Shown here: positions 26,209-34,492 of the stretch, in pieces
Numbering within the stretch: position 1 is the stretch's first letter
Layout of the letters: each line of letters opens with the position of its first letter
From: Desemzia sp045528445
Lineage (GTDB): Bacteria; Bacillota; Bacilli; Lactobacillales; Carnobacteriaceae
DNA: 64,000 nucleotides
Direction of reading: 5' to 3'
Assembly (NCBI RefSeq): GCF_045528445.1
Contig: NZ_JBGQQU010000001.1
Location: 1-64,000 of the forward strand
The notes under the pieces: generated by a model
Told to the model about the DNA's origin: nothing
What the model saw: only the letters and a program-made list of their open reading frames with translations
Database searches by the model: none
Program-made: the position numbers and the translations under genes

Positions 26209-26237
26209 AAAGCTGACAATATTGTTGGCTTTTTTTG
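26209..26237 (+). terminator. Terminator of ireB-ruvX-DUF1292
   Basis: A 12-base inverted repeat with two wobbles (26209-26220 with 26221-26232) is followed by a T-run. The gap from here to 26497 holds a TATAAT at 26261-26266 and a long leader, nothing else that I recognise. Confidence 0.7.
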
Positions 26238-26497
26238 TTCTATTTAATAGTCATATCATGTATAATGGTAAAGGTTAAGCCAGTAGATTACATAGAAATC
26301 GGTTTTAAATCCACTATCAGGTTATAAGATAAAGAGCCTGAGCTTTTTGCTGGAAGAACATTCAGCACTGAATAAAGGCAGCTAAATAGCGCTTTGTGGA
26401 TGATTGGAGTGTTGAATTCCAGAAATTAAATGTGATTACTCTTATGATTAGCATAGAAAATGAGCTAGTCCCCAGCACTAATTTAGGAGGGAATTTG

Positions 26498-27634
26498 TTG
26501 AAAGATACTAATCAGGGAAAAAAGAATCAACAGTTAGATGGAAGACTAAAGAAGGAACAAAAAGAAAAAAGCGTCGTGACGAAAATTGTGTTGAGTATCG
26601 TGGCTGTTTTAATGGTTCTTTTAGTTGTTCTAGGTGTATCGGCATATAACTTTTATACATCCTCTATTGAACCTCTTGATCCAACCAGTGAAGAAGAAAT
26701 TCAAGTGGAAATTCCAAGTGGATCTTCTCCCACCAGTATTGCGCGCATTCTGGAAGAAAATGGGATTATTAAAAGTGCTTCAGTATTTAATGTATATACT
26801 CGTTTAAATAACGAAGGACAGTTTAAAGCTGGGTATTATCTTATGTCGCCATCAATGACGATTGACAATGTCATTGATTCTTTACAAGAGGGTGGAACGG
26901 ATTTTCCTGCAGATTCTGTTGAAAGAATTACGGTACCAGAAGGGTATACGATTACTCAGATAGCTGACATCGTTGGAGAAAGAACTCCCTACAGCGCTGA
27001 AGAGTTTATGGCGTTGATTGAGAATGAAGAATTCCAACAGCAACTGCTGACTCAATATCCAGCATTATTGACGGATGTTTTTGAAGCAGAAGGAGTCAGG
27101 TATGTGTTAGAAGGCTATTTATTCCCGGCTACTTATGAATTCCATGAAGAGATGTCTTTAGAAGAAATTGTGCAAGGTATGGTTGCTAAAATGAATGAAG
27201 TAATGCAACAGTATTATGCGCAAATTGAAGAACAAGGACAGACGGTTCATGAAATATTGACGATCGCTTCATTAGTTGAAAGAGAAGGCCTCAGTTACGA
27301 AGACCGGACTCAGATTGCAGATGTTTTCTATAATCGGATTGAGATCGGTATGCCGTTGCAAACAGACATTTCCGTATTGTATTCTCTTGATACTCATAAA
27401 GAACGAGTTTCTCATGATGATTTGGAAGTTGATTCACCTTATAATCTGTACCAAAATACAGGAATGGGACCTGGTCCGTTCAATAGCCCAAGTGAAGAAA
27501 GCATCAGAGCGACTATTAATCCGGCAGACACTGATTATTTATACTTCCTTGCTGATATAGATACACAAAAAGTTTATTTTGCTGAAACCTATCAACAACA
27601 TTTGGAATACAAACGTGAATATGTAGACAATTGA
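26498..27634 (+). CDS. mltG: Endolytic murein transglycosylase MltG
   Basis: A 378-residue bitopic membrane protein that cuts nascent glycan strands at the outer face of the membrane, limiting peptidoglycan length. The TTG at 26498 is taken as start because AGGAGG lies seven bases upstream. A cytosolic charged segment is followed by a single helix at about residues 30-50, a LysM-like region (VEIPSGSSPTSIARILEENG) and the YceG catalytic domain with LTIASLVEREG, NRIEIGMPLQTD and SPYNLYQNTGMGPGPFNSP. The catalytic Glu is in LVEREG. Usually next to greA and udk, as here. Confidence 0.93.
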   Translation: MKDTNQGKKNQQLDGRLKKEQKEKSVVTKIVLSIVAVLMVLLVVLGVSAYNFYTSSIEPLDPTSEEEIQVEIPSGSSPTSIARILEENGIIKSASVFNVYTRLNNEGQFKAGYYLMSPSMTIDNVIDSLQEGGTDFPADSVERITVPEGYTITQIADIVGERTPYSAEEFMALIENEEFQQQLLTQYPALLTDVFEAEGVRYVLEGYLFPATYEFHEEMSLEEIVQGMVAKMNEVMQQYYAQIEEQGQTVHEILTIASLVEREGLSYEDRTQIADVFYNRIEIGMPLQTDISVLYSLDTHKERVSHDDLEVDSPYNLYQNTGMGPGPFNSPSEESIRATINPADTDYLYFLADIDTQKVYFAETYQQHLEYKREYVDN

Positions 27635-27693
27635 TGATCGAATCTTTTGGTGAATAGAAGTAAGTTGTTTAGTAAGAATAGAAAAAAAGATAG

Positions 27694-27720
27694 AGGCTGG
27701 AAGAACTTTCCAGCTTTTTT
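27694..27720 (+). terminator. mltG terminator
   Basis: GGCTGGAA and TTTCCAGCT pair around a GAAC loop and six T follow. Read-through would reach udk 22 bases on. Confidence 0.75.
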
Positions 27721-27741
27721 AAATGAAAAGGGGCAAATGCA

Positions 27742-28377
27742 ATGAATAAATTAACAAAACCTATCGTTATTGGGGTGACAGGAGGTTCAGGTAGCGGGAA
27801 AACAAGTGTTAGCCGAGCGATTTTTGATCATTTTTCTGGTCATTCTATCTTAATGTTGGAACAAGATTTCTATTATAAGGATCAAAGTGAGCTTTCATTT
27901 GAAGAACGCTTAAAAACCAATTATGATCATCCTTTTGCATTTGATACAGAGCTGTTAGTTCAACATTTGCATGATTTGATTGAATTTAAAGCGATCGATA
28001 AACCGGTCTATGATTATTCTAGACATACTCGTAGTGATAAAATCATTCATCAAGAACCAAAAGAAGTGATTATTGTAGAAGGAATCTTGATTTTAGATGA
28101 TCCGAAATTGCGTGAATTGATGGACATAAAAGTTTACGTGGACACAGATGATGATATTCGTATCATTCGTCGTATCAAACGAGATATAGAAGAGCGTGGT
28201 CGTACGTTGGATTCTGTTATTGAACAGTATTTAAATGTGGTTAAACCGATGCACAATCAATTTGTAGAACCGACAAAGCGTTATGCGGACATTGTGATTC
28301 CTGAAGGTGGTCGCAATCAAGTGGCAATTGACTTAATGACGACTAAAATTCATAGTATCATTGATTACCGAGAATAA
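27742..28377 (+). CDS. udk: Uridine kinase
   Basis: A 211-residue cytosolic uridine/cytidine kinase of the pyrimidine salvage path, making UMP or CMP with ATP or GTP. The P-loop GVTGGSGSGKTSV is at residue 12, the substrate-binding segment EQDFYYKDQ near 40, NYDHPFAFD near 60, and the lid IRRIKRDIEERGR near 145. Length is usual. AAAAGGGG precedes the ATG. The mltG-udk-greA order is conserved in related bacteria. Confidence 0.97.
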   Translation: MNKLTKPIVIGVTGGSGSGKTSVSRAIFDHFSGHSILMLEQDFYYKDQSELSFEERLKTNYDHPFAFDTELLVQHLHDLIEFKAIDKPVYDYSRHTRSDKIIHQEPKEVIIVEGILILDDPKLRELMDIKVYVDTDDDIRIIRRIKRDIEERGRTLDSVIEQYLNVVKPMHNQFVEPTKRYADIVIPEGGRNQVAIDLMTTKIHSIIDYRE

Positions 28378-28581
28378 TACAATTGTGTATTTGTATTTCT
28401 TACGAAAGAAAGTTAGCCCCTAAATAAGACTAAAACTTTAAAGAATTTCCTAAAAGAACCAAAATTAATTTATTTGTTATTTACAATTGCTTTGTGTCGT
28501 GGTATCTTGTCATTATTATAAATATACAAGCATTGATGACGCTACCAATTTGAGTAGCTTAACTTAGAGGAGAGAAATATA

Positions 28582-29061
28582 ATGATTGAACGCGTATACC
28601 CTATGACAATTGAAGGTAAAGAAAAATTAGAAGAAGAATTAGATCTGTTAAAAACAGAAAAACGAAAAGAAATTATTGAGCGAATCAAAATCGCTCGCAG
28701 TTTCGGAGATTTGTCTGAAAACTCTGAATACGAATCAGCTAAAGATGAACAAGCATTTGTAGAAGGCAGAATTACTCGTCTAGAGACAATGCTGCGTTTT
28801 GCTGAAATTATTGATAGTTCAGAAACAGCTGCTGATGAAGTTTCACTAGGTAAAAGAGTAACATTTATTGAATTACCAGATGGTGATGAAGAAGAGTACT
28901 TTATCGTTGGTAGTGCAGAAGCTGATCCGTTTAACGGAAAAATCTCAAACGATTCACCAATTGCTAAATCATTGATTGGTAAAAAGGTCGGAGAAGAAGT
29001 CGTTATTCAAACTCCAGGTGGAGATATGACAATTAAAATTACGAATGTTGAATTTGCTTAA
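28582..29061 (+). CDS. greA: Transcription elongation factor GreA
   Basis: A 159-residue GreA that enters the secondary channel of RNA polymerase and stimulates cleavage of backtracked RNA. The N-terminal coiled coil (residues 1-75) holds the acidic tip GDLSENSEYESAKDEQ; the C-terminal FKBP-like domain has FNGKISNDSPIAKSLIGKKVGEEV. AGGAGAG lies before the ATG. A 200-base gap upstream contains its promoter; a strong terminator follows. Confidence 0.98.
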   Translation: MIERVYPMTIEGKEKLEEELDLLKTEKRKEIIERIKIARSFGDLSENSEYESAKDEQAFVEGRITRLETMLRFAEIIDSSETAADEVSLGKRVTFIELPDGDEEEYFIVGSAEADPFNGKISNDSPIAKSLIGKKVGEEVVIQTPGGDMTIKITNVEFA

Positions 29062-29083
29062 TTCTTTATTCTGTTTTACATGC

Positions 29084-29116
29084 AGCTGCCCTTTTTCATA
29101 AAGGGGCAGCTTTTTT
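29084..29116 (+). terminator. greA terminator
   Basis: AGCTGCCCTTTTT pairs with AAAGGGGCAGCT around a short loop and runs into six T. Confidence 0.92.
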
Positions 29117-29136
29117 GAATTTAGAATGATTGTCTA

Positions 29137-29152
29137 TCAGTCTTAAGTCGTA
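29137..29152 (+). promoter_or_regulatory. Candidate LiaR/CesR binding box upstream of liaF
   Basis: TCAGTCTTAAGTCGTA matches the CesR box known from Lactococcus (TCAGHCTnnAGDCTGA) at all but two fixed positions. It lies about 60 bases upstream of a TATACT at 29200-29205 that lacks a good -35, as expected for an activated promoter. It would give autoregulation of liaFSR. Confidence 0.6.
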
Positions 29153-29262
29153 AATGAATTTCCTGCTTTAGAACACTATATGTTTTTTAGAGAAAACGGT
29201 ATACTGTAGGAAGAGAAATTGAACGTTCTAAAGAATAGGACAGTAAGAAGGAGATACAGCAA

Positions 29263-30000
29263 ATGAGAAGCCATTGGAAATTTTTCTTGACCGTAGAAGC
29301 CTTATTGATTATTTGGTTTTTCTATCAATTGACCACTAATTTATTTATGGCTGTATTAGCTATTAGTGGGATAATCATGCTGGTTACCACTAGCCAATCT
29401 AAAAAGGAAAATAAGATCCCCTCTTATTTAGTAGGTGTTTTTCTACTATCGTTTGCGGTACTGTCTACTAGTGCTTTTTGGATCATCGTGTTGTTCACTT
29501 TTATGTTTATCGCAATCAAAGACAATGGAATCTTCATGAATAATCTGAGCGGTAAATTATTTAAAAAAGCACCTTGGAATGAAAAAGACATCATTGTAGT
29601 GGAAGCAGCAGAACAAACTCCAAAAAACGGTAAACGAAAAAAACAGGATTGGATCGGTCATCATAAAATTGGGCAATCGATTTTCGAATGGGATGATATC
29701 AATTTTTCCATCTTAATGGGTGATACTATTGTAGATTTGGGAAACACGTTTCTTCCAAAAGCAGAAAGTTATATCGTTATTCGTAAAGGATTTGGAAAGA
29801 CACGCATTTTAGTTCCTAAAGGTGTCGGTGTAATGATTGAACACAGTGCAATCAAAGGAAAGGTGCTATTTGAGACAGAAGAGCTTTCTTTGGTAAATGA
29901 ATCAGTCAAAATGTACAGTAAGGACTATGATCTTCATAACCGGAAATTAAAAGTTATCACTTCTGTAGGGGTGGGAGATTTAGAGGTGATCGCCATATGA
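29263..30000 (+). CDS. liaF: LiaF-type envelope stress regulator
   Basis: A 245-residue membrane protein with four hydrophobic segments in residues 5-95 and a soluble beta-rich C-terminal domain (DUF2154-like) in 140-245, ending SVGVGDLEVIAI. LiaF holds the kinase LiaS inactive until antibiotics such as bacitracin or daptomycin disturb the lipid II cycle. AGAAGGAG precedes the ATG. Its stop overlaps the liaS start by four bases, so the three genes form a coupled operon. Confidence 0.92.
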   Translation: MRSHWKFFLTVEALLIIWFFYQLTTNLFMAVLAISGIIMLVTTSQSKKENKIPSYLVGVFLLSFAVLSTSAFWIIVLFTFMFIAIKDNGIFMNNLSGKLFKKAPWNEKDIIVVEAAEQTPKNGKRKKQDWIGHHKIGQSIFEWDDINFSILMGDTIVDLGNTFLPKAESYIVIRKGFGKTRILVPKGVGVMIEHSAIKGKVLFETEELSLVNESVKMYSKDYDLHNRKLKVITSVGVGDLEVIAI

Positions 30001-31073
30001 ATAAAAAGGCAACTGGGAAATTGTTCTTTTTGGCCTTTGGTTTAGCCTTTTTGATTTTATTTTTTGTAACGGCTTCTTTTAGTTACACCGTTTACCCGGA
30101 CACTTGGTATGTTGAATTAGTAACGAGACATTTTTTTTACATTCCTATTTTCTTGTATTTATTTGTACTGGCTGGAATCATAGCCGCAATTATTGCTTTA
30201 TATGGTTATATTTCGATTCGTAAACAAAATAAGCAATTGTTTAAGCTGTTAGAAGAATTGGCTAATGGAAATTATGAAGCTGTTGCATTTCAAAAACCTT
30301 TAGATAATGATTTTTATTCTTTATCCGCCATAGAGCTCCTTGAAAAGGATATAGATGTGATTCGAGAGAAGTTATTGGAATTGTCTCGAGAAGTACAAAA
30401 GAGCAGCAATCTGCCTAAATTTGTAGATGGTCAGACTAAAGAAGAAATACTGGAGCAAGAGCGTCACCGCTTAGCACGGGAATTACATGATTCTGTCAGT
30501 CAACAGTTATTTGCTGCAATGATGATGCTATCTGCCTTAAATCAACAATTAGCTGGTGCAGATGACGCTACTCGTAAACAAATGGATATGATTGAGAGAA
30601 TCATCAATGAAGCTCAATCAGAAATGAGAGCGTTGCTCCTTCATTTAAGACCAGTGAATCTAGAAGGTAAGAGCTTGAAGCAGGGCATCGAACAATTATT
30701 AAAGGAGTTGAGTACAAAAATCCAGATTCAATTGTCTTGGTCAGTGGCTGATATATCTCTGCCTAAAGGAATCGAAGATCATCTGTTCCGTATCGTTCAA
30801 GAATTGTTGTCGAATACATTACGGCACGCGAAAGCCCACGAGTTGGAGGTGTATTTGGATAATGTAGACAATACAGTGTCTTTGAGAGTGATGGATGATG
30901 GAGTAGGATTCGATCCGCAGAAAAAGACGGTAGGAAGTTATGGGTTGCAAAATATCCGTGAGCGAGTAATTGGAATGGGTGGAACTTGTAAAATCATCAG
31001 CTTTTCAGGAAAAGGAACAAGTATTGAGATCAAAATACCAGTCATTAAGGAGAGTGAAATGAATCATGATTAA
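29997..31073 (+). CDS. liaS: Sensor histidine kinase LiaS
   Basis: A 358-residue intramembrane-sensing kinase. Two membrane helices (about residues 8-28 and 48-70) enclose a very short outside loop, as in LiaS/VraS. The HisKA_3 dimerisation box is RHRLARELHDSVSQQLFA with the phosphorylated His, and the ATPase domain shows FRIVQELLSNTLRHAKA, MDDGVGFD and GSYGLQNIRERV. It passes phosphate to LiaR. Start overlaps liaF by four bases and its end overlaps liaR by eight. Confidence 0.95.
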   Translation: MNKKATGKLFFLAFGLAFLILFFVTASFSYTVYPDTWYVELVTRHFFYIPIFLYLFVLAGIIAAIIALYGYISIRKQNKQLFKLLEELANGNYEAVAFQKPLDNDFYSLSAIELLEKDIDVIREKLLELSREVQKSSNLPKFVDGQTKEEILEQERHRLARELHDSVSQQLFAAMMMLSALNQQLAGADDATRKQMDMIERIINEAQSEMRALLLHLRPVNLEGKSLKQGIEQLLKELSTKIQIQLSWSVADISLPKGIEDHLFRIVQELLSNTLRHAKAHELEVYLDNVDNTVSLRVMDDGVGFDPQKKTVGSYGLQNIRERVIGMGGTCKIISFSGKGTSIEIKIPVIKESEMNHD

Positions 31074-31698
31074 AGTGTTATTGGTAGATGACCATGAAAT
31101 GGTGCGACTTGGTTTGTCGTCTTATTTAACGATTCAATCGGATATTGAAGTTATCGGGGAAGCGGAAAATGGAAAAATAGGTTATGAAAAAGCCTTATCG
31201 CTTAAGCCAGACATTATTTTAATGGATCTGGTCATGGATGAAATGAACGGGATTGAATCTACACAAAGTATATTAAAAGACTGGCCTGAAGCAAAAATCA
31301 TTATTTTGACGAGCTTTATTGATGATGAAAAAGTATATCCTGCTTTGGAAGCAGGAGCATCCAGTTATATCCTGAAGACGTCAACTGCAAACGATATCGC
31401 TGTTGCTATCCGCAATACATACAAAGGGGAATCTGTTTTAGAGCCTGAAGTAACTGGAAAAATGATGGAGCGTTTTTCTAAGAAGCAAGAACATAAATTA
31501 CATGATGATTTAACGAGCCGCGAAAGAGAGATTTTGTTATTGATCGCTCAGGGTAAATCGAATCAAGATATAGCTGATGAGCTCTTTATTACATTAAAAA
31601 CGGTCAAAACACATGTGTCCAATATCCTCTCAAAACTTGAAGTAGATGATCGCACACAAGCAACGATCTATGCGTTTAAAAATCAGTTGATTGAATAA
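31066..31698 (+). CDS. liaR: Response regulator LiaR
   Basis: A 210-residue NarL-type regulator. The receiver domain has the acidic pair VDDHEMV, the phosphorylated Asp in ILMDLVMDEMNG near residue 54, the Thr/Ser of ILTS and the Lys of YILKTS. The C-terminal LuxR-type helix-turn-helix (LTSREREILLLIAQGKSNQDIA, HVSNILSKLEV) binds DNA. It answers to LiaS and should act on the box at 29137 and on envelope-stress genes elsewhere. Confidence 0.96.
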   Translation: MIKVLLVDDHEMVRLGLSSYLTIQSDIEVIGEAENGKIGYEKALSLKPDIILMDLVMDEMNGIESTQSILKDWPEAKIIILTSFIDDEKVYPALEAGASSYILKTSTANDIAVAIRNTYKGESVLEPEVTGKMMERFSKKQEHKLHDDLTSREREILLLIAQGKSNQDIADELFITLKTVKTHVSNILSKLEVDDRTQATIYAFKNQLIE

Positions 31699-31780
31699 AG
31701 GAATAAAGAAAGTGGTTCTTTTTTATCTCAGGTGTAAAGTTTTATTTTCTGTGATAAACTGAAGATAAGCAAATCACTGA

Positions 31781-31821
31781 GAGGGGGATCACAGGGATTC
31801 GGTTCCTGTGTAAATAAAATG
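31781..31821 (+). promoter_or_regulatory. Shine-Dalgarno and start codon split by a hairpin
   Basis: GAGGGGG at 31781-31787 is the only ribosome binding site before the ATG at 31819, over 30 bases away. Between them an 8-bp hairpin (31790-31797 with 31803-31810, loop TTCGG) forms; with it folded, ten unpaired bases remain between site and start, a normal distance. This suggests structure-dependent initiation. Confidence 0.6.
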
Positions 31822-32121
31822 AAAATAGATGTGACAAAAGCAGCACAACAATGGTTTCAAGAGGAGTTAGGTTTATCGGAAGGTTCAGGAATCCATTTTT
31901 CTGGAAAGGTTTACGGTAAAACAGAAGTACACGAAGGTTTTTCAGTGGGAATGGCTGTAGATAAACCTGGTTCTGATGTAATGGTTTCTACCGAAATAAA
32001 TGGTGTCGTTTACTATATCAATAATCATGATGACTGGTTTTTTAGCGGATACGATCTAGAAGTGGATTATGATGCTGAAAGAGACGAACCGGTTTATCAT
32101 TTTAATGAGCAGAGCGCGTAA
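31819..32121 (+). CDS. HesB/YneR-like protein without cysteines
   Basis: A 100-residue single-domain protein of the HesB/IscA-like (YneR) fold: KIDVTKAAQQWFQEELGL at the start, IHFSGKVYGKTEVHEGFSVGM in the middle and FSGYDLEVDYDAERDEPVYHF at the end. True A-type Fe-S carriers have three conserved cysteines; this protein has none, as in other Firmicute YneR proteins, so it should not carry a cluster through cysteine. Role unknown. The folded leader hairpin may set its translation rate. Confidence 0.82.
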   Translation: MKIDVTKAAQQWFQEELGLSEGSGIHFSGKVYGKTEVHEGFSVGMAVDKPGSDVMVSTEINGVVYYINNHDDWFFSGYDLEVDYDAERDEPVYHFNEQSA

Positions 32122-32141
32122 CAAATTAATACAACTAAACC

Positions 32142-32184
32142 AAAAAAAAAGGAATTGAGCTGTTTAGCTCAATTCCTTTTTTAT
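32142..32184. terminator. Bidirectional terminator
   Basis: A perfect 15-bp stem (32146-32160 with 32167-32181) with A and T tracts at the two sides, between the converging HesB-like and rnjA genes. Confidence 0.93.
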
Positions 32185-32189
32185 TCTTT

Positions 32190-33860
32190 TTAAATCGGCA
32201 TAATAACCGGTAAAATCATAGGGCTTCTTTCTGTACGCTCGTACAAGAATGGTTTTAAGCTTTGGATGATTTCATTTTTAACAGAATGTTCTGTGATAGA
32301 CTCTTTTTTCATTTCTTTCGCAAGACTGCGAGAAACGACATTTTGTGCATCATGAATCAATTTTCCTGATTCGCGCATGTAAATAAATCCTCGAGAAAGA
32401 ATATCGGGTCCAGCTAAAACTTCATGAGTTTTGAAGTCAATGGTCACCACGACTACTAATAAACCTTCTTCAGATAATAATTTACGGTCACGCAACACGA
32501 CATTCCCGATATCTCCAATTCCTTTACCATCAACATACACGTCACCAGCCTCAAAGTGACCGGCTCTGCGTGCAGAATCTTCTGTAAATGCAATAACGTC
32601 TCCATTTTCAGCGATAAAGCAATTTTCTTTTGGAACACCAGTCTGTTCAGCAAGACCAGCATGAATTTTCTGCATTCTGTATTCACCGTGAATAGGAATA
32701 AAGTATTTCGGTTTCATCAAACGCAGCATCAATTTTTGTTCTTGTTGACTACCGTGACCAGAAGTATGGACGTTGTTTAATCTACCATGAATCACATTTG
32801 CTCCAGCTTCTGACAATAAGTTGATCAAACGGTTTACGCTGGTTGTATTTCCAGGAATAGGTGAGCTGGAGAAAATAACAGTATCTCCAGGCTGTATTTG
32901 AATCTGACGGTGAGTACCGTTCGCAATTCGACTAAGAGCAGCCATCGGTTCACCTTGAGAACCTGTACATAAAATGATTGTTTCATTGGCTGGATAACGA
33001 TTGATCTCTCTTTGATCTACAAATATTTCCTCGGGAGCAGTGATGTAACCTAATTCACGTCCGGTAACTGCAGAAGCTTCCATGCTTCTACCAAAAACAG
33101 CAATTTTTCGGCCGGTCTTGATAGCTGCATCAGCTACTTGTTGCAGTCTAGAAATATTTGATGCGAAAGTTGCAAAAATGATACGTCCTTCGACTTTTTG
33201 CATGATGCTGGTGATAGAGTCGCCAACAACTTGTTCAGATTTTGTAAAGTTTGGTATTTCTGCATTAGTACTATCAGAAAGGAGAGCCAGTACTCCTTCA
33301 TCACCGATTTTTGCCATACGGTGTAGGTCAGCAGGTTCGCCGACAGGAGTGAAATCAAATTTGTAATCCCCTGTGTGAACAATATTACCGGGCGGTGTTT
33401 TTACAATAATTCCATATGCTTCAGGAATACTGTGAGTCGTCCGGTAAAAGCTGACACTTGTTTTACGGAACTTGATGACATCATGTTCATCGGTTTTATG
33501 AAGTTCTGCATCACGCAATAATCCGCGCTCATTTAATTTGTTTTGAATTAAGGCATATGCTAATGGTCCTGCATAAATAGGGATGTTTACTTGTTGCAGT
33601 AAAAATGGAATCCCGCCAATATGATCTTCGTGACCATGAGTAATGAATAAACCTTTTATTTTACTAATGTTTTGTACGATATAACTATAGTCAGGAATGA
33701 CATAATCGATACCGAGCAAATCATCTTCAGGAAACTTGATACCAGCATCAATCAAGATGATTTCATCTTGGAATTGAACACCGTATGTGTTTTTCCCAAT
33801 TTCGCCTAATCCCCCAATGGCAAATACGGCAGCTTCATTATTTTTGATGTTTGGTTTCAT
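32190..33860 (-). CDS. rnjA: Ribonuclease J1
   Basis: A 556-residue metallo-beta-lactamase/beta-CASP ribonuclease with 5'-3' exonuclease and endonuclease activity in mRNA decay and rRNA maturation. The zinc-binding motif FITHGHEDHIGG is near residue 73, HTGDYKFD near 163, LLSDSTNAE near 193, the beta-CASP motifs TGSQGEPMAAL near 305 and HTSGHGSQQE near 363, and HGEYRMQ near 388. Its ATG overlaps the rpoY stop (TAATG), so translation is coupled. The tandem with rpoY marks it as J1 rather than J2. Confidence 0.96.
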   Translation of the reverse strand: MKPNIKNNEAAVFAIGGLGEIGKNTYGVQFQDEIILIDAGIKFPEDDLLGIDYVIPDYSYIVQNISKIKGLFITHGHEDHIGGIPFLLQQVNIPIYAGPLAYALIQNKLNERGLLRDAELHKTDEHDVIKFRKTSVSFYRTTHSIPEAYGIIVKTPPGNIVHTGDYKFDFTPVGEPADLHRMAKIGDEGVLALLSDSTNAEIPNFTKSEQVVGDSITSIMQKVEGRIIFATFASNISRLQQVADAAIKTGRKIAVFGRSMEASAVTGRELGYITAPEEIFVDQREINRYPANETIILCTGSQGEPMAALSRIANGTHRQIQIQPGDTVIFSSSPIPGNTTSVNRLINLLSEAGANVIHGRLNNVHTSGHGSQQEQKLMLRLMKPKYFIPIHGEYRMQKIHAGLAEQTGVPKENCFIAENGDVIAFTEDSARRAGHFEAGDVYVDGKGIGDIGNVVLRDRKLLSEEGLLVVVVTIDFKTHEVLAGPDILSRGFIYMRESGKLIHDAQNVVSRSLAKEMKKESITEHSVKNEIIQSLKPFLYERTERSPMILPVIMPI

Positions 33861-34075
33861 TAGCTAAACTCCGTCAAAGTGAAGTCAGGACTTTTTTGTT
33901 CGTATGCTAAGTGTGCTGGGTCTAAAAGTTGAACAAATTCAACGTTATAGGGGGTGTTTTCTTCAACCATTGCACGTGCATCTACATCTGTTTCTGCTTC
34001 AACGTAAAGAGATTTTGTTTCTTCTCTCTTTGGATTTCTGATTTTCTCTTCTTGATAAGTTACTTTAAATATCAT
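33860..34075 (-). CDS. rpoY: RNA polymerase epsilon subunit
   Basis: A 71-residue protein beginning MIFKVTYQEEK, with ETKSLYVEAETDVDARAMVE and a C-terminal FVQLLDPAHLAYE, the DUF1447/RpoY family. In Bacilli this small subunit binds RNA polymerase near the beta' jaw and co-occurs with RNase J1. AGGAGAGAA precedes the ATG. First gene of rpoY-rnjA. Confidence 0.95.
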   Translation of the reverse strand: MIFKVTYQEEKIRNPKREETKSLYVEAETDVDARAMVEENTPYNVEFVQLLDPAHLAYEQKSPDFTLTEFS

Positions 34076-34230
34076 ATCTATTCTCTCCTTTAATCTTTCA
34101 TTCTTTTAAAAGTAAAAAGCAAATTAAATAATTCTGTAAATAAATTAAATTTGGGTACAAAAAATAAACGGTTTTTGATAAAAGACGATCGATTTATCTC
34201 CTAATGTACATTTTTTCTCCCGAACTGGTT

Positions 34231-34248
34231 GTTGTGGTTAACCACAAC
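34231..34248. promoter_or_regulatory. Perfect 18-bp palindrome in the rpoY / Cof gap
   Basis: GTTGTGGTTAACCACAAC is its own reverse complement. It lies 156 bases upstream of rpoY and about 245 bases upstream of the Cof phosphatase gene, in an otherwise featureless AT-rich gap (34076-34492). It looks like a dimer operator. It resembles, but does not equal, the BirA operator half GTTAAC. Regulator unknown. Confidence 0.5.
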
Positions 34249-34376
34249 GGCTATAAATAGTTTAACACAGTTTGCACATTAAGTATAGATTGGAAGACTT
34301 GATGTAAGCAAACGAAGTTCTCTATCCGGAGCAGTAGTATGGAGAAGATAAAAGGTTTTTCATGGCTGATTTTTTA

Positions 34377-34420
34377 GCATAAAAAGGTTTTCAATATAAG
34401 CATAAAAAGGTTTTCAATAT
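34377..34420. repeat. Two 21-bp direct repeats
   Basis: GCATAAAAAGGTTTTCAATAT occurs at 34377-34397 and again at 34400-34420, a 23-base period. A degenerate third copy precedes them. They lie just upstream of the Cof phosphatase gene and may be slippage products or operator sites. Confidence 0.8.
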
Positions 34421-34492
34421 CAGCTTTTCTTTTAGTCTCTAATCCGATAGAATGGGATAGGGAAGATAGAATTTTGGAGAGTAGGTAATCAA

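Noticed and set aside
34231..34248. BirA operator
   Set aside because: Only the central GTTAAC is shared; the spaced half-site layout of BirA operators is absent.
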